Shown here: positions 24,238 through 33,440 of the stretch, piece after piece
How the letters are laid out: each line of letters opens with the position of its first letter
Position numbering within the stretch: the first letter of the stretch is position 1
Assembly: GCA_023423045.1 (NCBI GenBank)
Contig: JAFAGA010000030.1
Location: 1-40,951, forward strand
DNA from: Bacillota bacterium
GTDB lineage: Bacteria > Bacillota > Clostridia > Lachnospirales > Lachnospiraceae
Direction: 5' to 3'
Length of the DNA stretch: 40,951 nucleotides
Notes under the pieces: model-generated
Seen by the model: only the letters and a program-made list of their open reading frames with translations
Told to the model about the DNA's origin: nothing
Databases searched by the model: none
Program-made: the position numbers and the translations under genes

Positions 24238-27200
24238 CTATGCTTCAGGCCCCGCCTCAAGTGCTGCTTCAGCTCCTGCTTCAGGCTCTCCTTCGGATTC
24301 CAGTTCAGATTCTGACTCGGGTACTTCCTCCGGCTTCACCTCAGGCACTGCTTCGGTTTCTGTTTCAGGCACTGCTTCAGACTCTGTGTCAGGCACTGTT
24401 TCAGGTTCTTCCTCAAGTACCCCTTCAGTTTCTCCTTCCGGCACTACTCCGGATTCGTCCTCAGGCTCCGTCCCAGCATCCGCCTCAGCTCCTGCAGCAG
24501 ATGCCGTTGCGCGCCCCGCTTCGGACCCTGATAAATCTTCCTGCAAGTTCACTTCGATAATAACCCGTACTAATTCGGCATATACATTCTCCAGCAGCCC
24601 TTCCTGAATATTTTCATAGTCTCCATTATCCATATAAATGTGATAGCTATACTGGAAGGTATCCTGGTCATCAAAATGACTGCTGATTACATTATAGTAA
24701 TCCTCCTGTTTTTCCGGTAAAACCAACAGCCCATCCGTTTCTCCGCCGGTAAAATACATGCTTACCAGCGGCCTGGCATCCTGGCCAAGGCATGCGATTA
24801 ATTCATTTAGTGCCTCCAGCCTGGCGGCATCATCGGTTTCCTCCGGAGAATACAATACCGCGTGGACCCTGTCTCTGATCCGGCTTTCATACCAGTCCAA
24901 CGCCTCATTCCTGCCGTCCTCCGAAACCACATACCGCATGGAGCCCAACGCATCCCGGACAGCAGCCCCGGTAGTCCCGTCCGCATATTCCCCATCCTTG
25001 AATTCATCATATCCGGAAACATAGCGATACAGGCCGTTTTCCATGTCACTGGATTCAATCCAGTTCACCAGCAGGCGCAGGTAGGAAAATTGATACTCCG
25101 GTCCAAGCAGCGTGCCAGCCCCTTCCTCTATAGAATTGAAATAGTCAACAATGTCCTCCAGGCACGCATAGACCTGTTCCGGAGCACCAATGACGATCGC
25201 TTCCACCAGCTGGTTGACGAGAGCATGCTCCGTGACAAAAGAACCGCTCTGATCATATGCTTCCTTTACGATATCTTTCAGCTCATGCATGCTGTCCTCT
25301 ATCGGCTGCGCAGTTTTGTAAGAGGCATCGCGGTATCTGCTTAGCCGGCTTTCGTTGTCTCCCAGCCTTGACTGGATGGCTTCCAGGTAGGCAAGCTTAA
25401 GTGCCTCCTCCGGTTCAATCCATTCCAGGGCAAAATCCTCATAATCCTGATCGGACTGTACCTCCCCGTATAAGTCGTGCAGGAGACCATAGACAAGGTC
25501 AGCCTTATCCTCGTCCGTACTATTAACAGTGCCAATAATATTATCTACGAGCTCCTGGTAGATACTGCCGACAACCCTGTCATTCCATTGATGATTGTAA
25601 TAAATATTTCCTAAGACCTCGCCGATTGTATCCCGTAACAGAAACTCATCCGGAGCGGATGTATTCAGGTATTGATGTATTCTGCTGTTCTCATTCTCAT
25701 CACTCATCGCCCAGTTAATCGAATCGATATAAGAATAGAAATAGTCTTCCGCTGCCACAAAGCCGCTATATGCTTCGTCATAATATGCTCCGGCAATGTC
25801 AAACAAATCGTTAATCGCATTAAGCGCCTCAACCTTGGCTACGGCTTTGTCTCCCTCGTTCTCGCTGCTATTGTAGGCCTCGATTGCTTCGAATAGGTTA
25901 TCCAAATGCTCCCGGTAACCCGACATATCATTGATGACTGACAGAGCGTCCCAGTAAGCGCCACGCATATTATACATTACGCCATCCACTAGATAGGCAT
26001 TGACTGCTTCTGCTCCCGAAGCATAGCGGTAGAGCTCCGACCCCTCGTTCTCTGCAATCCAGCTTTGGAGAATGGACAAATACGTGGCCTTGATTTCATC
26101 GCTGTCGCTCATATGTGGAATCCCATGCTGTGACCAATCCGCTATCTCTTCCTCACTGCCGCCTGCAAGCCTCTTTGTAAACAGGTCAACCAAGGCCCCG
26201 TAAGCCGAATCTGCATTGCCGCTGTTTGCCGCGGTCACGGTTTGATCCGCATAGCCCTGGTATTCGCCCAGCATCCATTCATTCCAGCCCGCTGCATCAT
26301 AGGTTATGCCTGTAATCTCGTCAACGCTGTTATATAATACCTTTGCTTTACGTACAATGTCAGCGGCAGCCCCGTTTTCAAAGAAATCTTTGTAATAAGC
26401 ACTTAGGCCGCCTGTCTGATTCCAATCCTCATTCCTCAAGATATGATTAGCAAACCTGTCAGCCAGGATATTCGCATAGCTCGCGTCGACATGAAAATCC
26501 TTCCTCTCATTGCCAATGAGATAAAGTAAAGCCGCACGGTCAAACACACCCTGTATCGCACCAATCAAAGCAGTCGGATCCTCCGGCATGTCAAATTCAA
26601 CCCATGGGTTTTCAGGGTCATCCGGGTTCTCATGCCATCTGCCCTCCGGCAGCTCCAGCAGGAATTTGTCAACCAGCCCCTCCAGCTCTGCGGCCCGGCA
26701 CACGCCGACGGTACCCTTAAGCTCGTAGACTGCCCGGTCTAACAGCCTGCCTGTTTTTTCATCTTCACCGGTATTGTCGTAGATATACAGCCATGAATCG
26801 GCAGGCTGGCCATCGATTAACTCCGAACCGGCCTCTAATTTCTGTTGTACCAACTGCAGCAGCAACCCTTCGTCCATATCGGCCGACGGCTGGGGATACC
26901 CTGCCCATTCCTCCGCGGTACCTTCCTCCCGCAATTTTTTTTGATATAACGCGGTTACCTTGTTATACAATTCGGATGCATCACCGGCCTCCGCCGCGGC
27001 GATAATCGGCTCCACGCTTGCCCGATATTCCTCAAGGTACCAGTTGCTCCAGTCCTGACCGTTGTAGGGAATCCAGATCATATGATGCAGGGCGTCGCCG
27101 ATTGCCTGGATTTTCTCTATGTCATCCAGCTCATTGTAATTCTCTGCATGCGCATAGTCATATAGGCTTACGATAATGTTGTCGTCCCGGTAATCAAAAT

Positions 27201-30114
27201 TACCGATCACATAAGCCAGGTCTTCCACAAAGAACTCCGCCAGAAGTGGATCCACTGTAAAATCATCCGCCACATCACTGCCAAAATAATAATATAAATT
27301 AACCTGGTCAAATACCGCCTGAAGGGCGTCAGTCAAAGTGGCCTCGCCTTCGGCATCCAGCGGGGTGTACTCCACATGGTCAAAGGTCTCCTCACCGGTT
27401 GAATCATCATGCCATTTCCAGGTCGTGACCTCAGGCAGCACTGCCAGTACCCCGTCCGCCAGAGCCTTATATTCCGCTTGATTGTTGAATAAATCCTGCG
27501 CCCTGTCGCAAAGGAACCCCATTTCGTTATAAAGCCATATATCTAACCTGAAAGGCAACTTATGGTCAATGACTTCTTCATACCCTTTACGGATACTATC
27601 CCGATGAAGCAGGTTCATTTTGACCAGCTTCTGGAGGGTTCCGGCATCCTCAGCCCCGAATTTTAGCACGTCACCGAAATCAGTATAAAACTTGCCGATC
27701 GCGGCATAGAAGGCCTCCGGCGTTTGGTCCAGGGATTGGTATAAGCCGGTGATATCAGCCTCCATGACCGGTTTTTCCGTATGAATCCGATTCGCAAGCA
27801 GCAGCGCCCTGTTCGCGCATTGGACCGCCTGATCAAGCGTTGCGTTCCCCGCCGTCTTACTGTCGTAGTACTGCTTAATCAGCGAACCATATTCGGTGCC
27901 GGAAATAACAATATATTCATAGTAATCTACAAAATCATAGATGTAATCTTCCTGAAGCTCTACTGAAGCAACCTCAGGATCAATGTTGCCATAAGACGAC
28001 AGCTTATCCCTGACCGCAGCCAGCGCGTTCTGAACCGCGGCCCGATTGCTCTGGCCAGCGTTTTCCAGGCATGTGGCAGAGGCATTATGTAAGTCCTGCA
28101 ATACCTGGTTATACGCAGCCAGCTTCTCCTGATCGGTAGGCACGGGGGTCACCGTAGGAGTGGGCGTTGCTGTCGGACTGGGCGCCACTGTCGGGCTCGG
28201 CGACGGAGATGGCTTGGGTGTTGTCGTTGGCTTCGGCGACGGGGATGGCTTGGGCGACGCCGTTGGATTAGGGTTTGCCGGCGGATTAATCACCGGCGGT
28301 ACCGTCGGCGTCAGCGGCGGAGTCGGTGTCGCTGATGGGGCCGTCGTTACCGATGGAGCCGTCGGTTTCGGTGTTGTCGTTGGCTTCTGTGTTACCGAAG
28401 GGACCGGAGTAGGGGTAGGCTTTGCAATCTCTACCTTATCCTCCTCCTTAACCTCCACTCCGTTAACACTGACATTGGAGGTTCCCTGGGCTACCTGTAC
28501 CTTGGTGCCCCCGGTATTCACCTTGGTATCATTTCCTGTCACGATTGCTTCCGCTACCTTACCGCTTCCTTCAATGGCAGCGCTGTTGCCGTAAGCGGCT
28601 ATTTTCTCTATCGTTGCTCCTTCGGACACATTGACCTTCGTACTATCCGCCAGGGTGGTCACGTTGGTTACCTGGGCTCCGGATTTAAGCTCCACATTGG
28701 TCTTAGCTCCTTCCACCCTCAGGCTGCTTACCCTTGCCGAATCTCCGAGAGATACCGCGGTTGCCTCGCCGGTGGAATTCACCTGAGCCACCGCACTGTT
28801 GATCACCAGGGAGGTCTGGCTGCCGGCATTGCTTACCCTGCTGACCGGCTGGGATATGGTAACATCCGCTTTGGATACCTCTTTATCAATTACTACTTCC
28901 TCAGCTTTCACATCCACCTTCAGCGCCGCATTAGCTGCCATGCTTACCGTACCGATGGTAGAAGCCTGCGCTGTGCCTGCATTGGTATCCGTCAGGGTAA
29001 TGGGCTGCCCCTCAGTTGCACTTAGCACCGTGGCAGAGTTCATCTCGCAAGCTGTGGCCTCTATACTGATGGGAGCCGTAGAATTAGAATCGATCACCAG
29101 GTCTCCCCGAAAGCCTTCCAGCGCAATCTGAATGCTTCCATCCGACCGGGTAACCACACTAAAGCTCTGGATTACCGCTCCGCTGGACTGCTTTACACTG
29201 ATATTGCATTCAGAATCAATCGTTACTATGATGGAGCCCTGACCAGCCACCAGAGACGGCATGGCCTCCGGCGTATCCCCGTCTCCAAGGGCAAAGCTCT
29301 TGATCTGGGAATTTACTGCCGCTACCTTATTAATCTTACATTCATTGGTGGTTACCTGATAGGCTGCTCCCGCCTCCATGGTCAGAGTACCGCCTACAAT
29401 GACGTTATTAAGAATAACCTGGGCATTCCCAATGCTGTTTGATATCGTTAATTTGCCGTAGCTTTTACCGGACAGGGTTACCTTACCGCCGCTCAAATCC
29501 GCTTTGGTAATCTCTCCGGCCTCCTGTTCTACGGCATAGATCATGGCGCTGTCCTCCGCCTTGCCTGCCCTGGCAGTAATGATTGCCATACCTGCCTTAT
29601 GCGCGGTGATTACACCCTTCTTGTCAACACTGATGACAGAGGAATCGCTGCTGCTCCAGGCCGTTGTGACATTGGCATCGGATGGCTTCATCGTACGGTT
29701 AAGATCATAGGTTTTGCCGATCATGATATAATCGGTTTTATTATTAATCTGAACTTGATCCGCCGCTTTTCTTACTGTTATCTTACTACTTAGGTGATAG
29801 CTTTTTGACTTTATTTTAATTGTACAGTTGATTGTCACTGTCCCCTTCTTAATCCCGGTGACAATTCCTTTCTGGTTTACTTTAGCAACTGCCTTATTAC
29901 TGCTTTTCCATTGATAGTCCGCACCCTTTATCCTATTCTTAATACTTACCTGATAAGTATCTCCCACAAGGATATTCTGGGCATTCTTCGAGAATGCAGG
30001 TGCTGCAGTCGCATGAACCGTCTGCGCCGGTGAGATCAGGGATACTGCCAGCGTTAAGGCCAGCAGAACTGACAGCAGCCGGGACCAATGTTTCTTACTG
30101 TTCTTTGAATGCAT
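24238..30114 (-). CDS. Giant secreted multidomain protein (Ig-like domains, helical repeats, acidic tail)
   Basis: 1958 residues from the ATG at 30114 (GGAAGGGAG upstream; a longer frame to 30252 is unlikely). The signal peptide ends near VHA (residue 35). Two Big_2-type Ig-like domains follow (about 38-116 and 118-195; GVITAHKAG hallmark). Next come a Ser/Thr/Val-rich beta-solenoid-like region (200-560), a Pro/Thr linker of about 95 residues (PTPTP, KPSPSPSP) and a helical region of about 1190 residues. The helical part has at least three divergent repeats of 250-270 residues, marked by VFDxxxLYYxxG, W-x-x-W-x-x-x-EY and YLxxLQxxI-like segments. A 100-residue acidic tail rich in VPE/ESE repeats ends the protein. 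No LPXTG, SLH or membrane anchor is seen. The family of the helical part is not recognised. A surface or matrix role is inferred. Confidence 0.85.
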   Translation of the reverse strand: MHSKNSKKHWSRLLSVLLALTLAVSLISPAQTVHATAAPAFSKNAQNILVGDTYQVSIKNRIKGADYQWKSSNKAVAKVNQKGIVTGIKKGTVTINCTIKIKSKSYHLSSKITVRKAADQVQINNKTDYIMIGKTYDLNRTMKPSDANVTTAWSSSDSSVISVDKKGVITAHKAGMAIITARAGKAEDSAMIYAVEQEAGEITKADLSGGKVTLSGKSYGKLTISNSIGNAQVILNNVIVGGTLTMEAGAAYQVTTNECKINKVAAVNSQIKSFALGDGDTPEAMPSLVAGQGSIIVTIDSECNISVKQSSGAVIQSFSVVTRSDGSIQIALEGFRGDLVIDSNSTAPISIEATACEMNSATVLSATEGQPITLTDTNAGTAQASTIGTVSMAANAALKVDVKAEEVVIDKEVSKADVTISQPVSRVSNAGSQTSLVINSAVAQVNSTGEATAVSLGDSARVSSLRVEGAKTNVELKSGAQVTNVTTLADSTKVNVSEGATIEKIAAYGNSAAIEGSGKVAEAIVTGNDTKVNTGGTKVQVAQGTSNVSVNGVEVKEEDKVEIAKPTPTPVPSVTQKPTTTPKPTAPSVTTAPSATPTPPLTPTVPPVINPPANPNPTASPKPSPSPKPTTTPKPSPSPSPTVAPSPTATPTPTVTPVPTDQEKLAAYNQVLQDLHNASATCLENAGQSNRAAVQNALAAVRDKLSSYGNIDPEVASVELQEDYIYDFVDYYEYIVISGTEYGSLIKQYYDSKTAGNATLDQAVQCANRALLLANRIHTEKPVMEADITGLYQSLDQTPEAFYAAIGKFYTDFGDVLKFGAEDAGTLQKLVKMNLLHRDSIRKGYEEVIDHKLPFRLDIWLYNEMGFLCDRAQDLFNNQAEYKALADGVLAVLPEVTTWKWHDDSTGEETFDHVEYTPLDAEGEATLTDALQAVFDQVNLYYYFGSDVADDFTVDPLLAEFFVEDLAYVIGNFDYRDDNIIVSLYDYAHAENYNELDDIEKIQAIGDALHHMIWIPYNGQDWSNWYLEEYRASVEPIIAAAEAGDASELYNKVTALYQKKLREEGTAEEWAGYPQPSADMDEGLLLQLVQQKLEAGSELIDGQPADSWLYIYDNTGEDEKTGRLLDRAVYELKGTVGVCRAAELEGLVDKFLLELPEGRWHENPDDPENPWVEFDMPEDPTALIGAIQGVFDRAALLYLIGNERKDFHVDASYANILADRFANHILRNEDWNQTGGLSAYYKDFFENGAAADIVRKAKVLYNSVDEITGITYDAAGWNEWMLGEYQGYADQTVTAANSGNADSAYGALVDLFTKRLAGGSEEEIADWSQHGIPHMSDSDEIKATYLSILQSWIAENEGSELYRYASGAEAVNAYLVDGVMYNMRGAYWDALSVINDMSGYREHLDNLFEAIEAYNSSENEGDKAVAKVEALNAINDLFDIAGAYYDEAYSGFVAAEDYFYSYIDSINWAMSDENENSRIHQYLNTSAPDEFLLRDTIGEVLGNIYYNHQWNDRVVGSIYQELVDNIIGTVNSTDEDKADLVYGLLHDLYGEVQSDQDYEDFALEWIEPEEALKLAYLEAIQSRLGDNESRLSRYRDASYKTAQPIEDSMHELKDIVKEAYDQSGSFVTEHALVNQLVEAIVIGAPEQVYACLEDIVDYFNSIEEGAGTLLGPEYQFSYLRLLVNWIESSDMENGLYRYVSGYDEFKDGEYADGTTGAAVRDALGSMRYVVSEDGRNEALDWYESRIRDRVHAVLYSPEETDDAARLEALNELIACLGQDARPLVSMYFTGGETDGLLVLPEKQEDYYNVISSHFDDQDTFQYSYHIYMDNGDYENIQEGLLENVYAELVRVIIEVNLQEDLSGSEAGRATASAAGAEADAGTEPEDESGVVPEGETEGVLEEEPETVPDTESEAVPETETEAVPEVKPEEVPESESELESEGEPEAGAEAALEAGPEA

Positions 30115-30129
30115 AATAAATCTCCCTTC

Positions 30130-30241
30130 CTGATATAATCCATTCCTTGGTAATTCAGAATTAATTATATCAGTTAGGGAGCTTTGATTGGTCTGCAAGC
30201 TGTGTACTTTTATACTAAGGTAGCTTGAATGTGTACTTTTA
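30130..30241 (-). promoter_or_regulatory. Regulatory region of the giant surface-protein gene
   Basis: It contains a perfect inverted repeat CTGATATAAT (30130-30139) / ATTATATCAG (30164-30173), whose inner arm supplies a minus-strand TATAAT (30169-30164). Further upstream is a perfect 12-bp direct repeat TGTGTACTTTTA (30201-30212 and 30230-30241), 29 bp apart. These flank the probable promoter and are candidate sites for the XRE-type regulator encoded next. Confidence 0.45.
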
Positions 30242-30291
30242 AGAAGAATCACGAAATAATTCCAATCCCGTATTGCAAAGAATAGAGTTGA

Positions 30292-30738
30292 TCAATCTTC
30301 CTTTAAAAGAATTGCTTCACCCAAATTCTCAAGAAGCTCGTTGGTATCAATCAAAGAATAGTTATGCTCAATGCAAAATATAATTGCCGCATCCCTTTGA
30401 ATCCTTGGATACAATTCTCCCCGTCGGGCTATTCTCAGCAGCCTCTGGGTGTCCTCCAGGTTTAGCTTGAGTACCAGAGCGATGCGAAGAAGCAGGTTAC
30501 GGTTCGGTGTACGTTTCCCGTTGAATATCTGGTATGCCAGGGATTTGCCGATGCTGGCTTTATCAATAATCAACGGAATGGTAAGGCCCGCCCGGTCCAC
30601 CAGCTCATACAGATAGGCAGAAAGCCTAACCTCTGTCATCTCTGCTTCATGGTTCTGAATGAATTCATCAATATGCCTTGTTTCCTTGAGTGCACAAAAC
30701 AAATCCTTTGTCAATAAGCGCTTTTTATCTCTGATCAT
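30292..30738 (-). CDS. XRE-type helix-turn-helix regulator with extended N- and C-termini
   Basis: 148 residues from the ATG at 30738 (AAGGAG 11 bases upstream; ATGs at 30762 and 30759 are alternatives). A helical N-terminal part (DLFCALKETRHIDEFIQNHE) precedes a Cro/CI-like HTH: LYELVDRAGLTIPLIIDKA, then SIGKSLAYQIFNGKRTPNRN and LLLRIALVLKLNLEDTQRLL. The C-terminal 45 residues (DAAIIFCIEHNYSLIDTNELL) are unlike standard repressors. It lies 178 bp upstream of the giant secreted protein in the same direction and may control it and the kinases. DNA binding is likely; a partner-protein role is possible. Confidence 0.75.
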   Translation of the reverse strand: MIRDKKRLLTKDLFCALKETRHIDEFIQNHEAEMTEVRLSAYLYELVDRAGLTIPLIIDKASIGKSLAYQIFNGKRTPNRNLLLRIALVLKLNLEDTQRLLRIARRGELYPRIQRDAAIIFCIEHNYSLIDTNELLENLGEAILLKED

Positions 30739-30854
30739 CGCTTTAACCACTCCTTGCATCATGTAATTCTATCTTCGGTACTATTATATTTTGCTCTACA
30801 CTCACCATTCCCTATGGTATTTAATTACAGTATTCATCCATTTTTACATTCTAT

Positions 30855-30879
30855 TAAAAAGAGTCAGCTTACTGACCCT
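30855..30879 (-). terminator. Terminator of the Gfo/Idh operon
   Basis: On the minus strand AGGGTCAG-taag-CTGACTCT forms an 8-bp stem with one G-U pair, followed by TTTTTAAT. It is about 190 bp beyond the last gene of the sugar operon. Confidence 0.6.
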
Positions 30880-30943
30880 TTCGTGCCCGAGCGGATTGCA
30901 CAGCAATAAACTTCCTCTTTGCGAGGTGCGCATCCTGCGAAGC

Positions 30944-30983
30944 ATTTTAATGGCATAGGACTACTTTCCTATACCATTAAAAT
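30944..30983. repeat. Near-perfect 40-base hairpin in a 300-bp gene-free stretch
   Basis: ATTTTAATGG-c-ATAGGA (30944-30960) pairs with TCCTAT-a-CCATTAAAAT (30967-30983), leaving a six-base loop and a single mismatch. Neither side has a T-run. The gap 30783-31064 holds this hairpin, a G/C-rich CTTCGC-type segment and the operon terminator, but no ORF. The TATACCAT core recalls the palindromes at 22979-23180, so it may be a related dispersed element. Confidence 0.5.
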
Positions 30984-31064
30984 AATATTCTCACATATTT
31001 TCAAAGCAGTCAATGCAAAAGTAGATATTTTTCATGCTTTTTCATACTGGATGTTGCAGTTCAG

Positions 31065-32078
31065 TCAGATACCATTAAACCATATTTCTTTACCGGTTCT
31101 GGCCGCTTCATAGGCTCCCAGCATTAAAAGGATGGTCCCCTCCACCCTGCTCAGACTCAGTCCAAATTCCTGGTCCCTGTCAATACTGTTATAAAAGTCC
31201 CGGATACAGTCTTCATGCCCTGCTCCCCAATAGCCTTTCCCATATCCCTTCTTGCCTTCCATGGAAAGTCTCTCCGGCTCTTTGTTCTTATGATACAATG
31301 TAATATTCAGATCCTCAATCCGAATCACCATATGCTCACAATTTACCTCTATGATCGGCGCCGAATCGGTATTATATGCCGTGGTCGCATAAAAGCAAAC
31401 CACCGCCTCCGGATAACGGATATAGGCAGACATCATATCCTCAACCTCAATCACCCCTTTGAGATGATGATTTGCAATCACTGCGTCGATACTCCGGGCG
31501 GGCTCATTCACCAGATAATGGAGCAAATCCAGGGTATGCACGGACTGGTTGATCAGCACTCCGCCGCCCTCTGTCTCCAGACGGCCGCGCCAGTCACTCT
31601 GCGTATAATATTCCTCCTCCCGGTTCCAAGTCACGATTCCCCGGGCTCCCAGCACCTTTCCTGCCTGCCCTGACTCGATTAATTCCTTTGCTTTCACCAC
31701 ACTGGGGTTATAACGGTTCTGGAGACACAGGCCCAGCTGCTTTTTTGACGCCCCAACGGCTTCCTTCAGCTTTACCAGCTGTTCCCCGGTTATTACCGGA
31801 GGTTTCTCCAAAAACACATGAACATCATGGCTTAGTCCACAAATTGCCATGGGCGTATGCAGATAATGGGGGGTACAGATATGGACCGCATCCAGCTTCT
31901 CCTTCTCCAGCATCTCTTCCATGGAGGAATATGCTCTGCCCCCATATTCCCCGACAAAGCCCTCCGCCCGCGAGAGCTTGCTGTCCGCATACGCGGTCAG
32001 TTCCAGTCCCTGAATCTTGCTGATACACATTGCATGGGTAGCGGCAATACTGCCGCAGCCTACTATTCCAATTCTCAT
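31065..32078 (-). CDS. Gfo/Idh/MocA-family oxidoreductase (second in operon)
   Basis: 337 residues. The N-terminal Rossmann fold has IGIVGCGSIAATHA, an acidic residue after strand 2 (YADSK) for NAD-type binding, and CTPHYLHTPMA. The family hallmark Lys is in FLEKPPV near residue 95, and the C-terminal alpha/beta domain holds GGGVLINQSVHTLDLL with the catalytic-site His near 180. Family members oxidise or reduce sugars and inositols at a hydroxyl/keto group. It starts on the stop of the preceding gene (ATGA), with GGGAGGG upstream. It likely works in sequence with the other dehydrogenase and the epimerase; the substrate is unknown. Confidence 0.92.
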   Translation of the reverse strand: MRIGIVGCGSIAATHAMCISKIQGLELTAYADSKLSRAEGFVGEYGGRAYSSMEEMLEKEKLDAVHICTPHYLHTPMAICGLSHDVHVFLEKPPVITGEQLVKLKEAVGASKKQLGLCLQNRYNPSVVKAKELIESGQAGKVLGARGIVTWNREEEYYTQSDWRGRLETEGGGVLINQSVHTLDLLHYLVNEPARSIDAVIANHHLKGVIEVEDMMSAYIRYPEAVVCFYATTAYNTDSAPIIEVNCEHMVIRIEDLNITLYHKNKEPERLSMEGKKGYGKGYWGAGHEDCIRDFYNSIDRDQEFGLSLSRVEGTILLMLGAYEAARTGKEIWFNGI

Positions 32079-33253
32079 GGTTTCACCCTCCCTGCTCCAT
32101 AACTTCCTTCCGTAGAAAAGGTGGCTTCCGTCACGTTGGACTTAGCCTTGGAAGCTGTCCTCAGCTCATTCAATTTGCTCAGGAACAGCTCTTCATCAAG
32201 GGGCAGCTCCACCGGTGCCTTCAGCCAGCCGGACAAATGCATGGCATTGGACAGGGTCAGACCGTATATCCCTTCCTTTCCTTCTGCTACCAGAGGCGTA
32301 CCCTTCAATATTCTTCCGGCAAAGGCCCTCAATACTCCGGCATGCTGTGGATTCTCCCCGTCCGTACCCGGCTCCTTCCATTCGCCCTCCGGCTTAGCAA
32401 AACCATCCGTGGCGGTATAGCAGAATTCCCTTTCGCTCACTTTGAGCTCATACATCATAAGTTTATCATTTTCACATACCAGTTTAGCTCGCTCCAGGGT
32501 TATTTCCAGGCGATTGGTTCCCGGTGCATCTCCGGTGGTGGTGACAAAGACACCTGTTGCGCCATTCGGATACTCCAAATATGCGGTCACATCATCCTCC
32601 ACCTCAATATCATGCCATTTTCCATTATGACAAAAGGCCTGCACCCGGCCGGGCATACCGCAGATCCACTGGAGCAGATCAAGGTTATGGGGGCATTGAT
32701 TAAGTAATACTCCGCCGCCTTCCCCGTCCCAGGTCGCACGCCAGCCGCCCGAGTTATAATAAGCCTGGGTCCGGTACCAATCCGTAATAATCCAGTTCAC
32801 CCTCTTCAATTTCCCATATTCCCCGCTGTGTACCAGTTCATGCATCTTTCGGTATACATGATTCGTTCTCTGATTAAACATCATGGCAAAGACAAGTCCT
32901 GAACGCTCCGCCGCCTCATTCATACTGCGCACCTGCTTGGTATATACTCCCGCAGGCTTCTCACACAGCACATGAAGGCCCTTCTCAAAGGCCAGAACCG
33001 CCAGCCTTGGATGATCATAATGAGGAGTCGCAATCAATACCGCATCACAGGTTCCGGAAGCAATCAGTTCCTCTCCTGTAACGAATACGGCCACCTCCCC
33101 TGGAAGCTGTTCCTTCGCCCACTCCCTTCTGCTTTCCCGCAGGTCCGCCACCGCTGCCAGAGTAATCTCTCCGGCCTCTCCCTTCAGGATGGTGCTGCAA
33201 TGTCCGCTTCCCATGTTCCCAATTCCTATAATACCCAATCTCACCTGTTCCAT
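32075..33253 (-). CDS. Gfo/Idh/MocA-family oxidoreductase (first dehydrogenase in operon)
   Basis: 392 residues. Rossmann motif GIIGIGNMGSGH, ATPHYDHP, CEKPAGV with the conserved Lys, and GGGVLLNQCPHNLDLLQWICG with the His. It is longer than its neighbour, with an extra 50 residues at the C-terminus. The start at 33253 has GGAGG five bases upstream; ATGs at 33265 and 33283 are in frame and the first is possible. It overlaps the next gene by four bases. It is only distantly related to its neighbour, so the two probably act on different intermediates. Confidence 0.9.
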   Translation of the reverse strand: MEQVRLGIIGIGNMGSGHCSTILKGEAGEITLAAVADLRESRREWAKEQLPGEVAVFVTGEELIASGTCDAVLIATPHYDHPRLAVLAFEKGLHVLCEKPAGVYTKQVRSMNEAAERSGLVFAMMFNQRTNHVYRKMHELVHSGEYGKLKRVNWIITDWYRTQAYYNSGGWRATWDGEGGGVLLNQCPHNLDLLQWICGMPGRVQAFCHNGKWHDIEVEDDVTAYLEYPNGATGVFVTTTGDAPGTNRLEITLERAKLVCENDKLMMYELKVSEREFCYTATDGFAKPEGEWKEPGTDGENPQHAGVLRAFAGRILKGTPLVAEGKEGIYGLTLSNAMHLSGWLKAPVELPLDEELFLSKLNELRTASKAKSNVTEATFSTEGSYGAGRVKP

Positions 33254-33440
33254 TTCTTCCTCCATCTGCTGCCCTTGCAGCATATCTTTATTTCAATTTC
33301 CTCCGGGAGCATCATTTTTCATCTATCATCCCGGGGTATCGCATCTTTATCCGTCTTCCGAAAGTATACTATTTCTGCATCGGCTGTCCCGGGCATCACA
33401 CTGCCTTCTCTCCCTTTCACCTTCTGTGAGCGGGAAAGTT

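Noticed and set aside
24131..24607. Plus-strand open frame rich in Ser/Thr/Ala opposite the acidic tail of the giant protein
   Set aside because: It is the complement of GAA/GAG-rich codons; no ribosome site or domain, and the minus-strand frame is far longer and coherent.
28160..28594. Plus-strand glycine/valine-rich frame resembling a Gly-rich cell-wall protein
   Set aside because: It is the antisense of the Pro/Thr linker of the giant protein (PT codons read as GV/GD on the other strand).
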